Assembly (NCBI GenBank): GCA_910584945.1
Contig: CAJUDY010000034.1
Coordinates: forward strand, 1-41,127
Direction: 5' to 3'
DNA length: 41,127 bases
Source of the DNA: an uncultured Lachnospiraceae bacterium
Lineage (GTDB): Bacteria; Bacillota; Clostridia; Lachnospirales; Lachnospiraceae
The position numbers and the translations under genes are program-made. The first letter of the stretch is position 1. Each line of letters opens with the position of its first letter. Positions 22,576-30,248 of the stretch are shown piece after piece. The notes under the pieces were generated by a model. The model ran no database searches. It saw nothing but the letters and a program-made list of their open reading frames with translations, and was not told the origin of the DNA.

Positions 22576-23232
22576 TTATACTCCCGCCTTCGCGCAAAGA
22601 TCGCTGACGCAGCATTTCTCGCAATGGGGTTTGGTCCGGGCGGTACAGACGTCCCGTCCGTGATAGACCAGCCGATGGCAGAAGTCGCTGCCTTCCTCCG
22701 GCGGAATCAGTTTCCAGAGAGCCATCTCCACCTTTTTCGGCTCCTTGAACCCGTCTACCAGACCCATGCGGTTCACCAGCCGGATACAGTGGGTGTCCGT
22801 CACGATGGCCGGCTTGCCAAAAACGTCTCCCATGATCAGGTTGGCGCTCTTCCGGCCCACGCCCGGCAGCTTCAAAAGGGCGTCAAAGTCCGCGGGCACC
22901 TTCCCGCCGTACTGCTCCTTCAGAATCTTCATACAGGCGCTGATATCCCTGGCCTTGCTTTTGCCGAGCCCGCAGGGCCGGACGATAGCTTCAATCTCCT
23001 CCGGGTCCGCTTCCGCCAGTGCCTCCACATCCGGAAACTTCTCATAGAGCTTCTCCACCACCACGTTGACTCTGGCATCCGTACACTGGGCCGCCAGCCG
23101 CACACTGACCAGGAGCTTCCAGGCGTCGTCATAATCCAGCGTACAGCCCGCGTCCGGATACTCCTTTTTCAGCCGCTCCACCAGCTTTAACGCCAGCTCT
23201 TTCTTTTGTTTCTCTGCTTTTTTCTCTGCCAT
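22576..23232 (-). CDS. nth: endonuclease III
   Basis: This 218-aa DNA glycosylase/AP lyase removes oxidised pyrimidines in base-excision repair. The helix-hairpin-helix LPGVGRKSA carries the catalytic lysine K128, and D146 in VTDTHCIRL is the second catalytic residue. The C-terminal [4Fe-4S] cluster cysteines are in CTARTKPHCEKCCVSDLC; the first spacing is seven residues, one longer than the six of E. coli Nth. The extra N-terminal lysines (MAEKKAEKQKKE) are common in clostridial forms. Ribosome site weak (AGAAAGG). Core housekeeping gene and a useful anchor between accessory blocks. Confidence 0.95.
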   Translation of the reverse strand: MAEKKAEKQKKELALKLVERLKKEYPDAGCTLDYDDAWKLLVSVRLAAQCTDARVNVVVEKLYEKFPDVEALAEADPEEIEAIVRPCGLGKSKARDISACMKILKEQYGGKVPADFDALLKLPGVGRKSANLIMGDVFGKPAIVTDTHCIRLVNRMGLVDGFKEPKKVEMALWKLIPPEEGSDFCHRLVYHGRDVCTARTKPHCEKCCVSDLCAKAGV

Positions 23233-23263
23233 GTATGTATGCCTTTCTGCCCGAAGAAATCCT

Positions 23264-23408
23264 GTTACTGTTCACGGCCTGGGGCCGCTCACAACAACGG
23301 TTCGGGGCAATATTCCAGGTTTTGCTGCGCAAAAACTGCCCCTCACACCTGAATCATGTTCTTACGGAACACGCAGCCAGTGTGCATTCCTGAGCCATGA
23401 ACAGTAAC
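23264..23408. repeat. palindromic repeat element with nested hairpins
   Basis: Outer arms GTTACTGTTCACGGC (23264-23278) and GCCATGAACAGTAAC (23394-23408) are complementary at 14 of 15 positions. Inside are a second arm pair GGGGCA/TGCCCC and a third TTTTGC/GCAAAA. The element fills the gap between nth and the YjfB-like gene and encodes nothing visible. A related head (13/16) occurs at 33218-33233, so it is probably a dispersed MITE- or REP-like family. Confidence 0.65.
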
Positions 23409-23418
23409 GAAGTCCTTT

Positions 23419-23598
23419 CTATGCCCGGACGTCGATATATTCGCCCAGACCCGGGATCATGGCCGCCTGCCCCATCATCTCCGTCAGGGCCTCTCCGGCT
23501 TCCTGGGCCGTATCCAGCGCTTTGGAGAGCACCGCCAGTTCCAGTCCCGTATTGATCGAGCCGGTTGACACTGACATGGTAAGTCCTGAAAGTTCCAT
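23419..23598 (-). CDS. YjfB-like putative motility protein
   Basis: A 59-aa peptide of the YjfB family: GLTMSVSTGSINTGLELAVLSKALDTAQEAGEALTEMM, then IPGLGEYIDVRA. The family is annotated as putative motility protein because members occur with flagellar genes in Bacilli and Clostridia; the biochemical function is not known. GGAGG precedes the ATG at 23598, and a consensus-like promoter with a 17-base palindrome lies about 45 bases up. It stands alone, with no flagellar gene in the window, though FliG- and MotA-like proteins are 10 kb away. Confidence 0.75.
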   Translation of the reverse strand: MELSGLTMSVSTGSINTGLELAVLSKALDTAQEAGEALTEMMGQAAMIPGLGEYIDVRA

Positions 23599-23641
23599 CC
23601 CACTACCTCCGTTTATTGAAATCTGCTGTAACTGTTTCTTT

Positions 23642-23670
23642 ATCATACATCATTTTTCCGAAAAATGCAA
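23642..23670 (-). promoter_or_regulatory. promoter of the YjfB-like gene with a 17-base palindrome in the spacer
   Basis: Minus-strand TTGCAT (23665-23670), 17 bases, TATGAT (23642-23647). A perfect palindrome CATTTTTC-C-GAAAAATG (23651-23667) covers most of the spacer and part of the -35, where a repressor would act. No regulator is adjacent. Confidence 0.6.
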
Positions 23671-23768
23671 TCGTTCAGTCCGAATCCACAATCCGGATCA
23701 GCCACTGGGCCTCATCCCGGATATTCTGTGCCAGAATCACCGGCATACTTAACTGTCTTTTCTCCCAC

Positions 23769-23797
23769 TTGCGCTTTGGCCTTTCAGCCTTTATAAT
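23769..23797 (+). promoter_or_regulatory. predicted sigma-A promoter of the small membrane protein gene
   Basis: TTGCGC (23769-23774), 17 bases, then a perfect TATAAT (23792-23797), about 41 bases before the ATG at 23838. Confidence 0.65.
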
Positions 23798-23837
23798 AAA
23801 AACATCGATAAAAGATGCAAAGAAAGGAGCACCTCCC

Positions 23838-24044
23838 ATGTACCAGAAAGTCAAACGCGTCCTGGCCCTCCTGGCCGTCGTCCTGATTCTCCTGCTCTAC
23901 CTTGTCACCTTCCTTTTGTCTTTTTTCAAAAGCGAACAGGCAGGAGAACTGCTTCTGATCTCCCTGGTGGCAACCGTGGTGATTCCGGTGCTGCTTTATA
24001 TCTATCTGTGGCTGTTTCGGATGTTTCATAAGGGGGAGCGCTGA
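23838..24044 (+). CDS. small two-helix membrane protein (68 aa)
   Basis: Two hydrophobic segments (VLALLAVVLILLLYLVTFLL and LLLISLVATVVIPVLLYIYLWL) flank a short polar loop (SFFKSEQAGE), with basic residues at both ends, as in a helical hairpin with both termini inside. Similar small proteins are common in Lachnospiraceae without known function. The ATG at 23838 follows AAAGGAG and a good promoter; a much longer upstream frame exists but crosses the promoter. No partner is evident. Confidence 0.75.
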   Translation: MYQKVKRVLALLAVVLILLLYLVTFLLSFFKSEQAGELLLISLVATVVIPVLLYIYLWLFRMFHKGER

Positions 24045-24100
24045 GGGGACTTTTTTCAAGAAGTCCCATTACATCCCGCATATATAATATATTTCTTCAA

Positions 24101-24277
24101 TCAAAACCTCTTTTCTCTAATGGCGGCCTGTTGCTTTTGGCATAAGATAAAATCTGTCACAACCCGAAAAAAATCTTCTTCTTTATCACTTGCCGAGTTT
24201 AATAAATCATAAGATTCATCAAACTCTATTGATTTACACTGATGATACAATTCATGTAACGCTTCTGCTTTCGACAT
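24101..24277 (-). CDS. hypothetical 58-aa protein downstream of the DUF262/AAA module
   Basis: A short, mainly helical, acidic-then-basic protein (SKAEALHELYHQCKSIEFDESYDLL, then DFILCQKQQAAIREKRF). No family recognised. The ATG at 24277 has AAAGGA upstream; the longer frame would need a TTG. It lies 62 bases after the AAA ATPase gene in the same direction and may be the third component of that module. Confidence 0.55.
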   Translation of the reverse strand: MSKAEALHELYHQCKSIEFDESYDLLNSASDKEEDFFRVVTDFILCQKQQAAIREKRF

Positions 24278-24339
24278 ATATTTTCTTCCTTTCTTCAACT
24301 ATATACAAGCAGGAAGCTATTTCGTCTGTCACCCTTTCC

Positions 24340-25446
24340 CTATATCAGCTCCGTCATCAGGACTCCCCATTCATCCAGCAGTCCCAAAGGATAATCGCTC
24401 AGATTTCCATTCCGGTCCACATAGATGTCGTCTACTTTTGTCTCCTGCTCTTCATTTTTTGAGAAAAAGAAAATTCCTACTTCTTGATTACTGATCTGCC
24501 CTTTTTTCACAGCAACTCTGACTCCATTAATCACGTGATCACTATGAGATTCACAGATAATCTGACACCCATGCGCAGCCGCCAGTGCGATCAGTTTTGC
24601 CATCATGGTCTGTCCTTTCGGATGAAGATGTGATTCCGGGTTCTCAATCAATAAAAAACTGTCCACGCCGGATATCAGCAATTCTACAATCAAAGGAAGT
24701 GCATAGGGAATCCCAAAGCCAACATTTACAGGTAGAAACGCATCGGACACCAGACGATTCCCACTATAACTGATCGCCAGCTTTGCCTTTTCAATGGAAG
24801 GAAGCAATTCGGCTGCGATTCTTATACCCGGAGAGATCTCTTCCATCCACGCGGATACCTGATCGATCAGACGGTTTGTCTTCCCGTTCTCCAGACACAT
24901 CTCATCCGGAACCCGGATTTTCTCCCCTTCCAGCGCCAGCAACGGAACGATATATTCCCCCGCCGTTCCCAGCTTGATCACTCCATTCTTTTTCCAGTTC
25001 TCGGTACTGTACTGTTTCCTGGGACCCAGATGTTCTGCTCCCAGATAAGAAAATTGTTCCGAGAAAAGAGGTGTGAAATAATCCTCTTTTGCTTCCGCCC
25101 CAACCCTCATCAACTGATCGCTGTCCGGCTTTTCCAGCTCATACTGATAGTAACAGTCATATTTGATATCATTGTTGAACTGCACATAAAACCGGATGAG
25201 ATCGGAGACTCCGCTCTGACAGAATATATCTTTTCCTGTCCCCAACTGTACCACATCCCCATTAGTGTAGAGAACATCCAGTCCGGACTTATGATTTTCC
25301 CAAAAGCTCTGACGCAAAAGCAATAATGCCTGAATCACAGAAGATTTGCCCATGCCGTTCATTCCAAAAAACAGATTCAGATTCTCCAATGGCAGTGCCA
25401 GTTTTTTTATGGACTTAAAATTCTCGATCTGCATATAGTTAATCAT
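24340..25446 (-). CDS. AAA/ABC-type ATPase with DUF3696-like C-terminus
   Basis: This 368-aa protein is an OLD/RecF-like ATPase. It begins MQIENFKSIKKLALPLENLNLFFGMNGMGKSS, with Walker A at residues about 28-36. The Walker B and D-loop are in FLLIENPESHLHPKGQ, and the switch is CESHSDHVINGVRVAVKKG, after which comes the DUF3696-type end (VGIFFFSKNEE...DRNGNLSDYP). Proteins of this type often sit in defence islands beside a DUF262 protein, as here; the start at 25446 overlaps the DUF262 frame by eight bases. No separate nuclease domain is seen, so the partner probably supplies the effector activity. Function in the cell is inferred from context. Confidence 0.85.
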   Translation of the reverse strand: MINYMQIENFKSIKKLALPLENLNLFFGMNGMGKSSVIQALLLLRQSFWENHKSGLDVLYTNGDVVQLGTGKDIFCQSGVSDLIRFYVQFNNDIKYDCYYQYELEKPDSDQLMRVGAEAKEDYFTPLFSEQFSYLGAEHLGPRKQYSTENWKKNGVIKLGTAGEYIVPLLALEGEKIRVPDEMCLENGKTNRLIDQVSAWMEEISPGIRIAAELLPSIEKAKLAISYSGNRLVSDAFLPVNVGFGIPYALPLIVELLISGVDSFLLIENPESHLHPKGQTMMAKLIALAAAHGCQIICESHSDHVINGVRVAVKKGQISNQEVGIFFFSKNEEQETKVDDIYVDRNGNLSDYPLGLLDEWGVLMTELI

Positions 25447-25750
25447 CCGCTAATACCTCTTGAAAAATTTTAGAAATCGCTTTATATCTGCCTTCTACAT
25501 TGTTAATCGCTGCCGTTCCATTTGTAATAATATCTACAAATTTTTTATCGCTTAACAACTGTTTGTATTTTCCAAGCAGGACCTCTTTTTTCATCCGCAG
25601 TTTTTCGCATTCTTCCATACTCAATTTTGCCAGATTCACCGACACTGCATCGTAAAGCGGTTTATTGATCTTTCCATAACGTTTGTCCGCATTGATTTTC
25701 CGGAACGCGATATCGCCAAAAATATCGGAAGCGTATTTCATCGCCTTCAA
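25439..25750 (-). CDS. C-terminal part of the DUF262 protein, separated by a homopolymer frameshift
   Basis: The 103-codon frame reads YASDIFGDIAFRK...INKPLYDAVSVNLAKLS, the usual C-terminal part of DUF262 proteins, and has no acceptable start (only a TTG without ribosome site). The upstream frame stops at the same place. Adding one base, either to T6 (minus strand, 25749-25754) or to A6 (25766-25771), joins the frames into one 377-aa protein. Either run gives a natural protein sequence. Confidence 0.65.
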   Translation of the reverse strand: MKAMKYASDIFGDIAFRKINADKRYGKINKPLYDAVSVNLAKLSMEECEKLRMKKEVLLGKYKQLLSDKKFVDIITNGTAAINNVEGRYKAISKIFQEVLADD

Positions 25751-26571
25751 AAAATCTGCGCGGCATTTTTTATAACCGACTTCGACTCCTTTTGCAGCCG
25801 GATCATCACATCGTTTAGATAATCCTCCAAATTGCCCGGATATTGTTCGATACCAAGCAGATAAAACGCTAAAAAACGATTGACAAATTCGCAGTCCAGC
25901 ATTCTTGAAGGATCTATCTTTTTTCTTGTCGCTTTTACAAATTCATCGGAATGCGCCAGCTCTTTTAATAAATTGGCCGCCTGCCCCCTGTAGACAGAAT
26001 TTTTTATTTCCGCAGGTTCCAGAGTCAGACCCCCTGTATTAATTCTGGTAAAGATACTTGTTCGCACCTTATCCGGCGTTCCCGGCCGAATAATATAAGC
26101 CGTCAATGTCTGGGCTTTGATTCGTCTCTGGATGCCGGGCGGAAGCTCTTCATATTGTTTTCCCTCATATTCCTTTAGATACTCCAGACCTGTCAGAACC
26201 AGACGATTGGGATCATCCTGATCAAGCACCATAAATCTTTTGATCGCGTACAGTCTTTGCAGTCCATCTACGACGATCAGTTTATCGTCGTCTGTGCTGT
26301 CAAAATAAAAGGTTGGCAGCGGAATACGTATGATCAATGATTCAATCAGTCTGCTCTGCTTCCCGGCGTCCCACAGATCCGGATGCCTCTGAAAATCTGG
26401 TTCCAGTAAAATATCATCATATTTCAGTTGGTCGATAATATTCGATATGACCATCGGCTGAGAGACAATATCCACATCTTTGGGATTGAACGGTTCCGTA
26501 ATCTCTTTTTCACTGTTATCAAGATACAGTTGTTCTTCTTCCACCCCGTCCGGTTTTCTTCTTATATGCAT
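25747..26571 (-). CDS. DUF262 (GmrS-like) protein, N-terminal part
   Basis: The 274-aa frame carries the DUF262 ParB-like core: LEPDFQRHPDLWDAGKQSRLIESLIIRIPLP (about residues 57-86) and the catalytic-type VVDGLQRLYAIKRF (DGLQR at 102-106). DUF262 proteins include the GmrS part of the GmrSD enzymes that attack modified phage DNA, and many defence-island proteins. Here it precedes a DUF3696-type ATPase. I choose the ATG at 26571 (AAGGGG nine bases upstream); a GTG at 26607 falls on the predicted transcription start and cannot be used. As sequenced the frame ends early because of a homopolymer frameshift (25747-25771). The module is AT-richer than its flanks. Confidence 0.8.
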   Translation of the reverse strand: MHIRRKPDGVEEEQLYLDNSEKEITEPFNPKDVDIVSQPMVISNIIDQLKYDDILLEPDFQRHPDLWDAGKQSRLIESLIIRIPLPTFYFDSTDDDKLIVVDGLQRLYAIKRFMVLDQDDPNRLVLTGLEYLKEYEGKQYEELPPGIQRRIKAQTLTAYIIRPGTPDKVRTSIFTRINTGGLTLEPAEIKNSVYRGQAANLLKELAHSDEFVKATRKKIDPSRMLDCEFVNRFLAFYLLGIEQYPGNLEDYLNDVMIRLQKESKSVIKNAAQIF

Positions 26572-26612
26572 CCGTCGATTCCCCTTATCTATTTTCCACT
26601 TTTTCACCTGTC

Positions 26613-26641
26613 AGTATACCATGCAGAGTAAAACTTCTCAA
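26613..26641 (-). promoter_or_regulatory. promoter of the DUF262/AAA module
   Basis: Minus-strand TTGAGA (26636-26641), 17 bases, TATACT (26613-26618). The start site would be near 26606, giving a leader of about 35 bases before the ATG at 26571. Confidence 0.65.
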
Positions 26642-26980
26642 TCCCATGTTATGATATGCAAAACTTTCATCAAGGACCGTTTCAAACGTATCAACCCAAA
26701 ACGGGATCTACCCGTACCTGCTGGCCACCATCTGCGAACCGATATTCGTGACGGACGCAGAATACTTTTTCATTTTATTCCTCTATGCCACAAAAAATTC
26801 TTTTGACAATAGCGCTTCTATTCTTTGCTTTATCAGTTCTTTCATGATCAGACCCCCATTTCTACCGACGTCCTCCAGCCAGTTCCATCACTCATAATCA
26901 ATTAAAAAAAGAACAGTCATAAAAAAATGAGCTGACACATCTTTTTTCTCCCCCGCATATACTACACTATAAAATTTTGC
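26642..26980. other. intergenic region without a recognisable gene
   Basis: Between the DUF262 promoter and the lipoprotein gene I see only short open frames: on the minus strand a 16-codon frame KELIKQRIEALLSKEFFVA and a 19-codon frame starting MKKYSASV with a weak ribosome site. These could be remains of a decayed gene but match nothing I know. TATACT and TATAAA, about 10 bases apart near 26960-26975, may be the -10 of the lipoprotein gene; no convincing -35 was found. Confidence 0.4.
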
Positions 26981-26994
26981 GGAGGTTAAAAATC

Positions 26995-27987
26995 ATGAAA
27001 AAGTGGATCTGCCTGCTTCTTGCCGGCCTTATGGGGCTTACGGCGGGATGCGGCAAACAGGAGTCTGCTGCTGAACTGACACCGGTCACTCTGAACGAGG
27101 TGGCACATTCTATCTTCTATGCACCCCAATATGTAGCAATCGAAAACGGATATTTTGCGGAGGAAGGGATCGACCTGACCCTGGTCACCGGCTTCGGCGC
27201 CGACAAGGTGGCCACAGCCCTGGTGTCCGGAGAGGCCGATATCGGATTCATGGGAAGCGAGTCTTCGATCTATATCTACAACCAGAATCCGGAAGATTAC
27301 ATCGTGAACTTTGCCCAGCTCACCCAGAGAGCCGGCAATTTCCTGGTGGCAAGAGAGCCTATGGAAGACTTCACCTGGGAAGACCTCAAAGGCTCCTATG
27401 TACTGGGAGGCCGCAAAGGCGGTATGCCTCAGATGGTCTTTGAATTTATCTTAAAGAAGAATAACATTGATCCGACCACGGACCTCTCCATCGACCAGAG
27501 CATTGACTTTGGCTCCACCGCCGCGGCGTTTACCGGAAATGATGCTGATTTCACAGTCGAGTTCGAACCAGCTGCCACCGCTCTGGAGGCAGAAGGCGTC
27601 GGTCATGTGGTCGCTTCTCTTGGGGAAGCTTCCGGCTACGTGCCCTATACCGCCTACAGCGTCAAGCAGAGTTACTTAGCGGAGCACCCGGAAATCCTTA
27701 AGGCCTTCACCAACGCGCTGCAAAAAGGCATGGATTACGTGCAGACCCATACGCCGGAGGAGATCGCCAAGGTGATTCAGCCGCAGTTCGAGGAGACCGA
27801 CCTGGAGACCATCACCACCATTGTCACCCGCTACTACGAGCAGGACACCTGGAAATCCGATCTGATCTTCGAAAAGGAAAGCTTTGACCTGCTACAGAAC
27901 ATCCTTCAGGAAGCCGGCGAACTGCCCGAGTGGACTCCTTATGAAGACCTGGTCAACACGGAATTCGCAGAGGAAGCGGCAAAATAA
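26995..27987 (+). CDS. NMT1/SsuA-type ABC transporter substrate-binding lipoprotein
   Basis: This 330-aa lipoprotein belongs to the NMT1/THI5-like family that binds nitrate, sulfonates, taurine or thiamine-precursor pyrimidines. The signal MKKWICLLLAGLMGLTAGC has its anchor cysteine at C19. The family start VTLNEVAHSIFYAPQYVAIENGYFAEEGIDLTLVTGFGADKVATALVSGEADIGFMG follows, and LLxxxEADFTVEFEP-like residues line the ligand cleft. GGAGG precedes the ATG at 26995. No permease or ATPase gene is next to it and a terminator follows at once, so it works with components encoded elsewhere. The ligand cannot be read from the sequence. Confidence 0.88.
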   Translation: MKKWICLLLAGLMGLTAGCGKQESAAELTPVTLNEVAHSIFYAPQYVAIENGYFAEEGIDLTLVTGFGADKVATALVSGEADIGFMGSESSIYIYNQNPEDYIVNFAQLTQRAGNFLVAREPMEDFTWEDLKGSYVLGGRKGGMPQMVFEFILKKNNIDPTTDLSIDQSIDFGSTAAAFTGNDADFTVEFEPAATALEAEGVGHVVASLGEASGYVPYTAYSVKQSYLAEHPEILKAFTNALQKGMDYVQTHTPEEIAKVIQPQFEETDLETITTIVTRYYEQDTWKSDLIFEKESFDLLQNILQEAGELPEWTPYEDLVNTEFAEEAAK

Positions 27988-28005
27988 GAAAACACAAAAA
28001 GACAA

Positions 28006-28051
28006 GGCTGTCGCTTTCACGGAATCGTGAGACGACAGCCCTCTGCTTTTT
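28006..28051. terminator. bidirectional Rho-independent terminator
   Basis: GGCTGTCG (28006-28013) pairs with CGACAGCC (28033-28040), with an inner CACG/CGTG stem, followed by TTTTT at 28047-28051. On the minus strand an A/T-rich run also follows, so it can end both the lipoprotein gene and the leftward sugar operon. Confidence 0.87.
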
Positions 28052-28745
28052 ATCCTTTTTCTCTGTCTCTGGCCGCCCGAAGTACGGCCTTTGCCATATC
28101 CTGGATTCTCACCTTCGGGTCCGGCGCGTTCAGGATGCCGCTGGTAGCCCCGGTTCCGTCCGCTCCCAGATAGATCATCTTGTACACATCGTCCGCGGTG
28201 GTCACACCGGAGGCAACCAGAATCTTGATATCCGGATCGATGGCCCGGATTTGAGCGACCACTTCTTTGATATAACCGTCGCCGGCGATCTGCCCGGTTC
28301 CGATCAGGTCCGTGGGCTCACAGAGCAGCATATCCGGCTTTAATTTTGCGATGGCGCATCCCTCCGCCACAGAGTCCGCCGCCGCGATGACTTTCATACC
28401 CAGTTCCTGGGCCCGTTTGATCGTGTTGTTCAAAACGGCCAGGGTCAGCGGATTCTCTGCATGATTCAAAAAGACCGCCTCCGCACCAGCGCATTTTAAC
28501 GACTCCGGCAGCACATGTCCCATGCCCCTGCCCGGAACCAGCGGGTCCATATGCTGGGCCGTCACGATCACATGCTTCGTCCGCTCCTTGATCATCCGGA
28601 TATCCGTGAAAGGACAGGTAAAATAAATCGGAACCCCGGTCTCCTCCGCCGTCCTGTCCGCCGCCAGGGCCAGCTCCAGGGACGCGTCGCCGTATAAATA
28701 GGATTTGGGATTCACTGTCAAAAACGGTGTCTTGATCTCACTCAT
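28050..28745 (-). CDS. triosephosphate isomerase-like protein
   Basis: A 231-aa TIM-barrel protein related to triosephosphate isomerases of the shorter type. Active-site-like residues are N12 and K14 (VNPKSYLYG), the histidine in FLNHAENPL, and the glutamate in CEPTDLIGTG; the phosphate loop VASGVTTADD and GADGTGATSGI near the end is present. It is unlikely to be the glycolytic enzyme, given its place at the end of a ketose operon. Related isomerases act on tetrulose phosphates in polyol breakdown, a role I infer here. A ribosome site (AGAGGA) precedes the ATG at 28745. It ends at the terminator. Confidence 0.83.
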   Translation of the reverse strand: MSEIKTPFLTVNPKSYLYGDASLELALAADRTAEETGVPIYFTCPFTDIRMIKERTKHVIVTAQHMDPLVPGRGMGHVLPESLKCAGAEAVFLNHAENPLTLAVLNNTIKRAQELGMKVIAAADSVAEGCAIAKLKPDMLLCEPTDLIGTGQIAGDGYIKEVVAQIRAIDPDIKILVASGVTTADDVYKMIYLGADGTGATSGILNAPDPKVRIQDMAKAVLRAARDREKG

Positions 28746-28776
28746 ATGGAATCTTCCTCTCTTCATTCTTTAAATT

Positions 28777-28821
28777 CTATGGCATCATGGATTGCCCCGC
28801 ACTTCATGCTCCCGCAATCCT
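28777..28821. repeat. 45-bp dispersed palindromic repeat, copy 1
   Basis: It matches 41039-41083 at 38 of 45 positions without gaps. The core has arms GGATTGC and GCAATCC and a conserved centre (CCCGCA...TTCATG...CCCG). It covers the last codons of the serine hydrolase gene (the RIAGA end is encoded by the repeat), so insertion probably changed that C-terminus. Confidence 0.75.
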
Positions 28822-30246
28822 GTGAAGATATTTTGTGGCGGTAAACTTCGCCTGCAAAGCGTTCTCTTCGGTAAAATAAGCTCCGATGCGGTAGTCCATC
28901 TCCACCGTGTGCTCCTCCAGGAAACGGAAGGCAAACTCCGGCGTACCGGAATAATCCTCCGCTCTCAGCCGCACCGCCAGCGTATCACCGTCCCTCCAGG
29001 CACAGCTTGCGAAAAGCCTCGGCGCGGCGAAGCGTTCGTGATACGCCGGGTTCATGGCCCCGTCATAGATATAGGGCGTAAACGGAGTAAAATGATCTTC
29101 CTGTGAAAGCCATCTGCCCCAGACCGCCTCAAAAGAAAAACGCTTCCCCCTTCTCCAAAGGCTGATCCGGTACCGGGTCTCGTCGCCTTCCTCCATCTCA
29201 AACTCCAGAAACTCGATTCCATAATCGTTTTTCTTTGCAGAATAAATCTCTTTTACCGGAATTCCCGCCGGACAGCTTTTCTTTCCAGCCGCAGGAGCAA
29301 TCTGAAAATCCGTATACTCCGGCGCCTCCAAAGACGCCTCCCGGATTGCGTCGTAAAAGCAGGAGAGAATCGCTCCGTTGCCCGACGCCGCAGACGCAGC
29401 CGTAAGCACCAGTTTCTGCTCCGGCCAGATATAGCAAAGCTGACCAAACAGTCCGGAGCAGCGATAGCCCCCCTGACTGCAAAGCCAGAAGTGATAGCCG
29501 TAACCCCGGCATCCCTCCACATTCTCCGGCGGGATCACATCGCTGTTGTCAATCTGCATTTTTCCCACTTCCGCCGTCCAGGCTTCGGGGACCACCTGGC
29601 GTCCCCCATACCGGCCTTCTTCCAGAAGCGCAATGCCGAATTTGGCGATATCTTCCGTCCGAAGATGCAGACAAAGACCCGCGATGACCTGTCCGTCCTG
29701 ATTCGTCTCACACTTATATTCCTGAATGCCGAGAGGTTTCAGAATCTTTTCTTCCAGATATTCTGTGTAACGCTTCCCCGACGCCCGCTCTGTCAACACT
29801 CCCAGCAGAAAGGACGCCTGGCTGTTATAGAAGAACCTTGTGCCCGGTTTCACCGTGACCGGCTCCTCCACAATTTTCCGAATCCAGTCGTCGCCGCCCT
29901 GCACCGGCGCCTCCCGCTCCTGTCCCAGCGTCATGGTGAGCAGGTCCCGGACCGTAACCGTCTCAAAGACCGGGTCCCGGACATATCTTCGGTATTCCGG
30001 AAAATAAGAGAGCCAGGCGTCTGAAAGCTTCAGCTTTCCTTCCTCCACAAGCCATCCGATCAACACCGACAGAAATGATTTGGACACGGAATAGACCGGA
30101 TGCAGGCTGCCCTCCGAAAAAGGAGCATATGCCTTTTTCAAAAGCATCTCCCCATCCTGGTACAGACACAGAGAATGCAGTTCCACCTGCTGCTCTCTCA
30201 GATTCCATAAAAACCGGTTGCTCATCTCTGCCGTAATCTTCCGCAT
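28804..30246 (-). CDS. serine hydrolase of the beta-lactamase/penicillin-binding family
   Basis: A 480-aa class C-like serine hydrolase. The catalytic motif is SVSK (SxxK) at about residue 58, and the second motif Y-N-S is in FFYNSQASFLLG. The N-terminal beta-lactamase-type domain runs to about residue 330, followed by a beta-rich C-terminal domain of unknown role. No signal peptide is visible, so it is probably cytoplasmic. Such enzymes are esterases or peptidases rather than antibiotic resistance enzymes. The start at 30246 has GGAG seven bases upstream, just after yjbQ. The C-terminal end comes from a dispersed repeat. Confidence 0.82.
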   Translation of the reverse strand: MRKITAEMSNRFLWNLREQQVELHSLCLYQDGEMLLKKAYAPFSEGSLHPVYSVSKSFLSVLIGWLVEEGKLKLSDAWLSYFPEYRRYVRDPVFETVTVRDLLTMTLGQEREAPVQGGDDWIRKIVEEPVTVKPGTRFFYNSQASFLLGVLTERASGKRYTEYLEEKILKPLGIQEYKCETNQDGQVIAGLCLHLRTEDIAKFGIALLEEGRYGGRQVVPEAWTAEVGKMQIDNSDVIPPENVEGCRGYGYHFWLCSQGGYRCSGLFGQLCYIWPEQKLVLTAASAASGNGAILSCFYDAIREASLEAPEYTDFQIAPAAGKKSCPAGIPVKEIYSAKKNDYGIEFLEFEMEEGDETRYRISLWRRGKRFSFEAVWGRWLSQEDHFTPFTPYIYDGAMNPAYHERFAAPRLFASCAWRDGDTLAVRLRAEDYSGTPEFAFRFLEEHTVEMDYRIGAYFTEENALQAKFTATKYLHRIAGA

Positions 30247-30248
30247 GG

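Noticed and set aside
22624..23190. 188-codon plus-strand frame opposite nth
   Set aside because: It is antisense to a complete, conserved housekeeping gene and has low-complexity His/Arg/Pro composition.
24046..24067. Terminator after the small membrane protein gene
   Set aside because: GGGACTT/AAGTCCC can pair, but the T run is in the loop and none follows the stem, so I do not call a terminator.
26642..26980. A decayed transporter or transposase gene
   Set aside because: Short hydrophobic frames occur on both strands but none extends or matches a family I can name.
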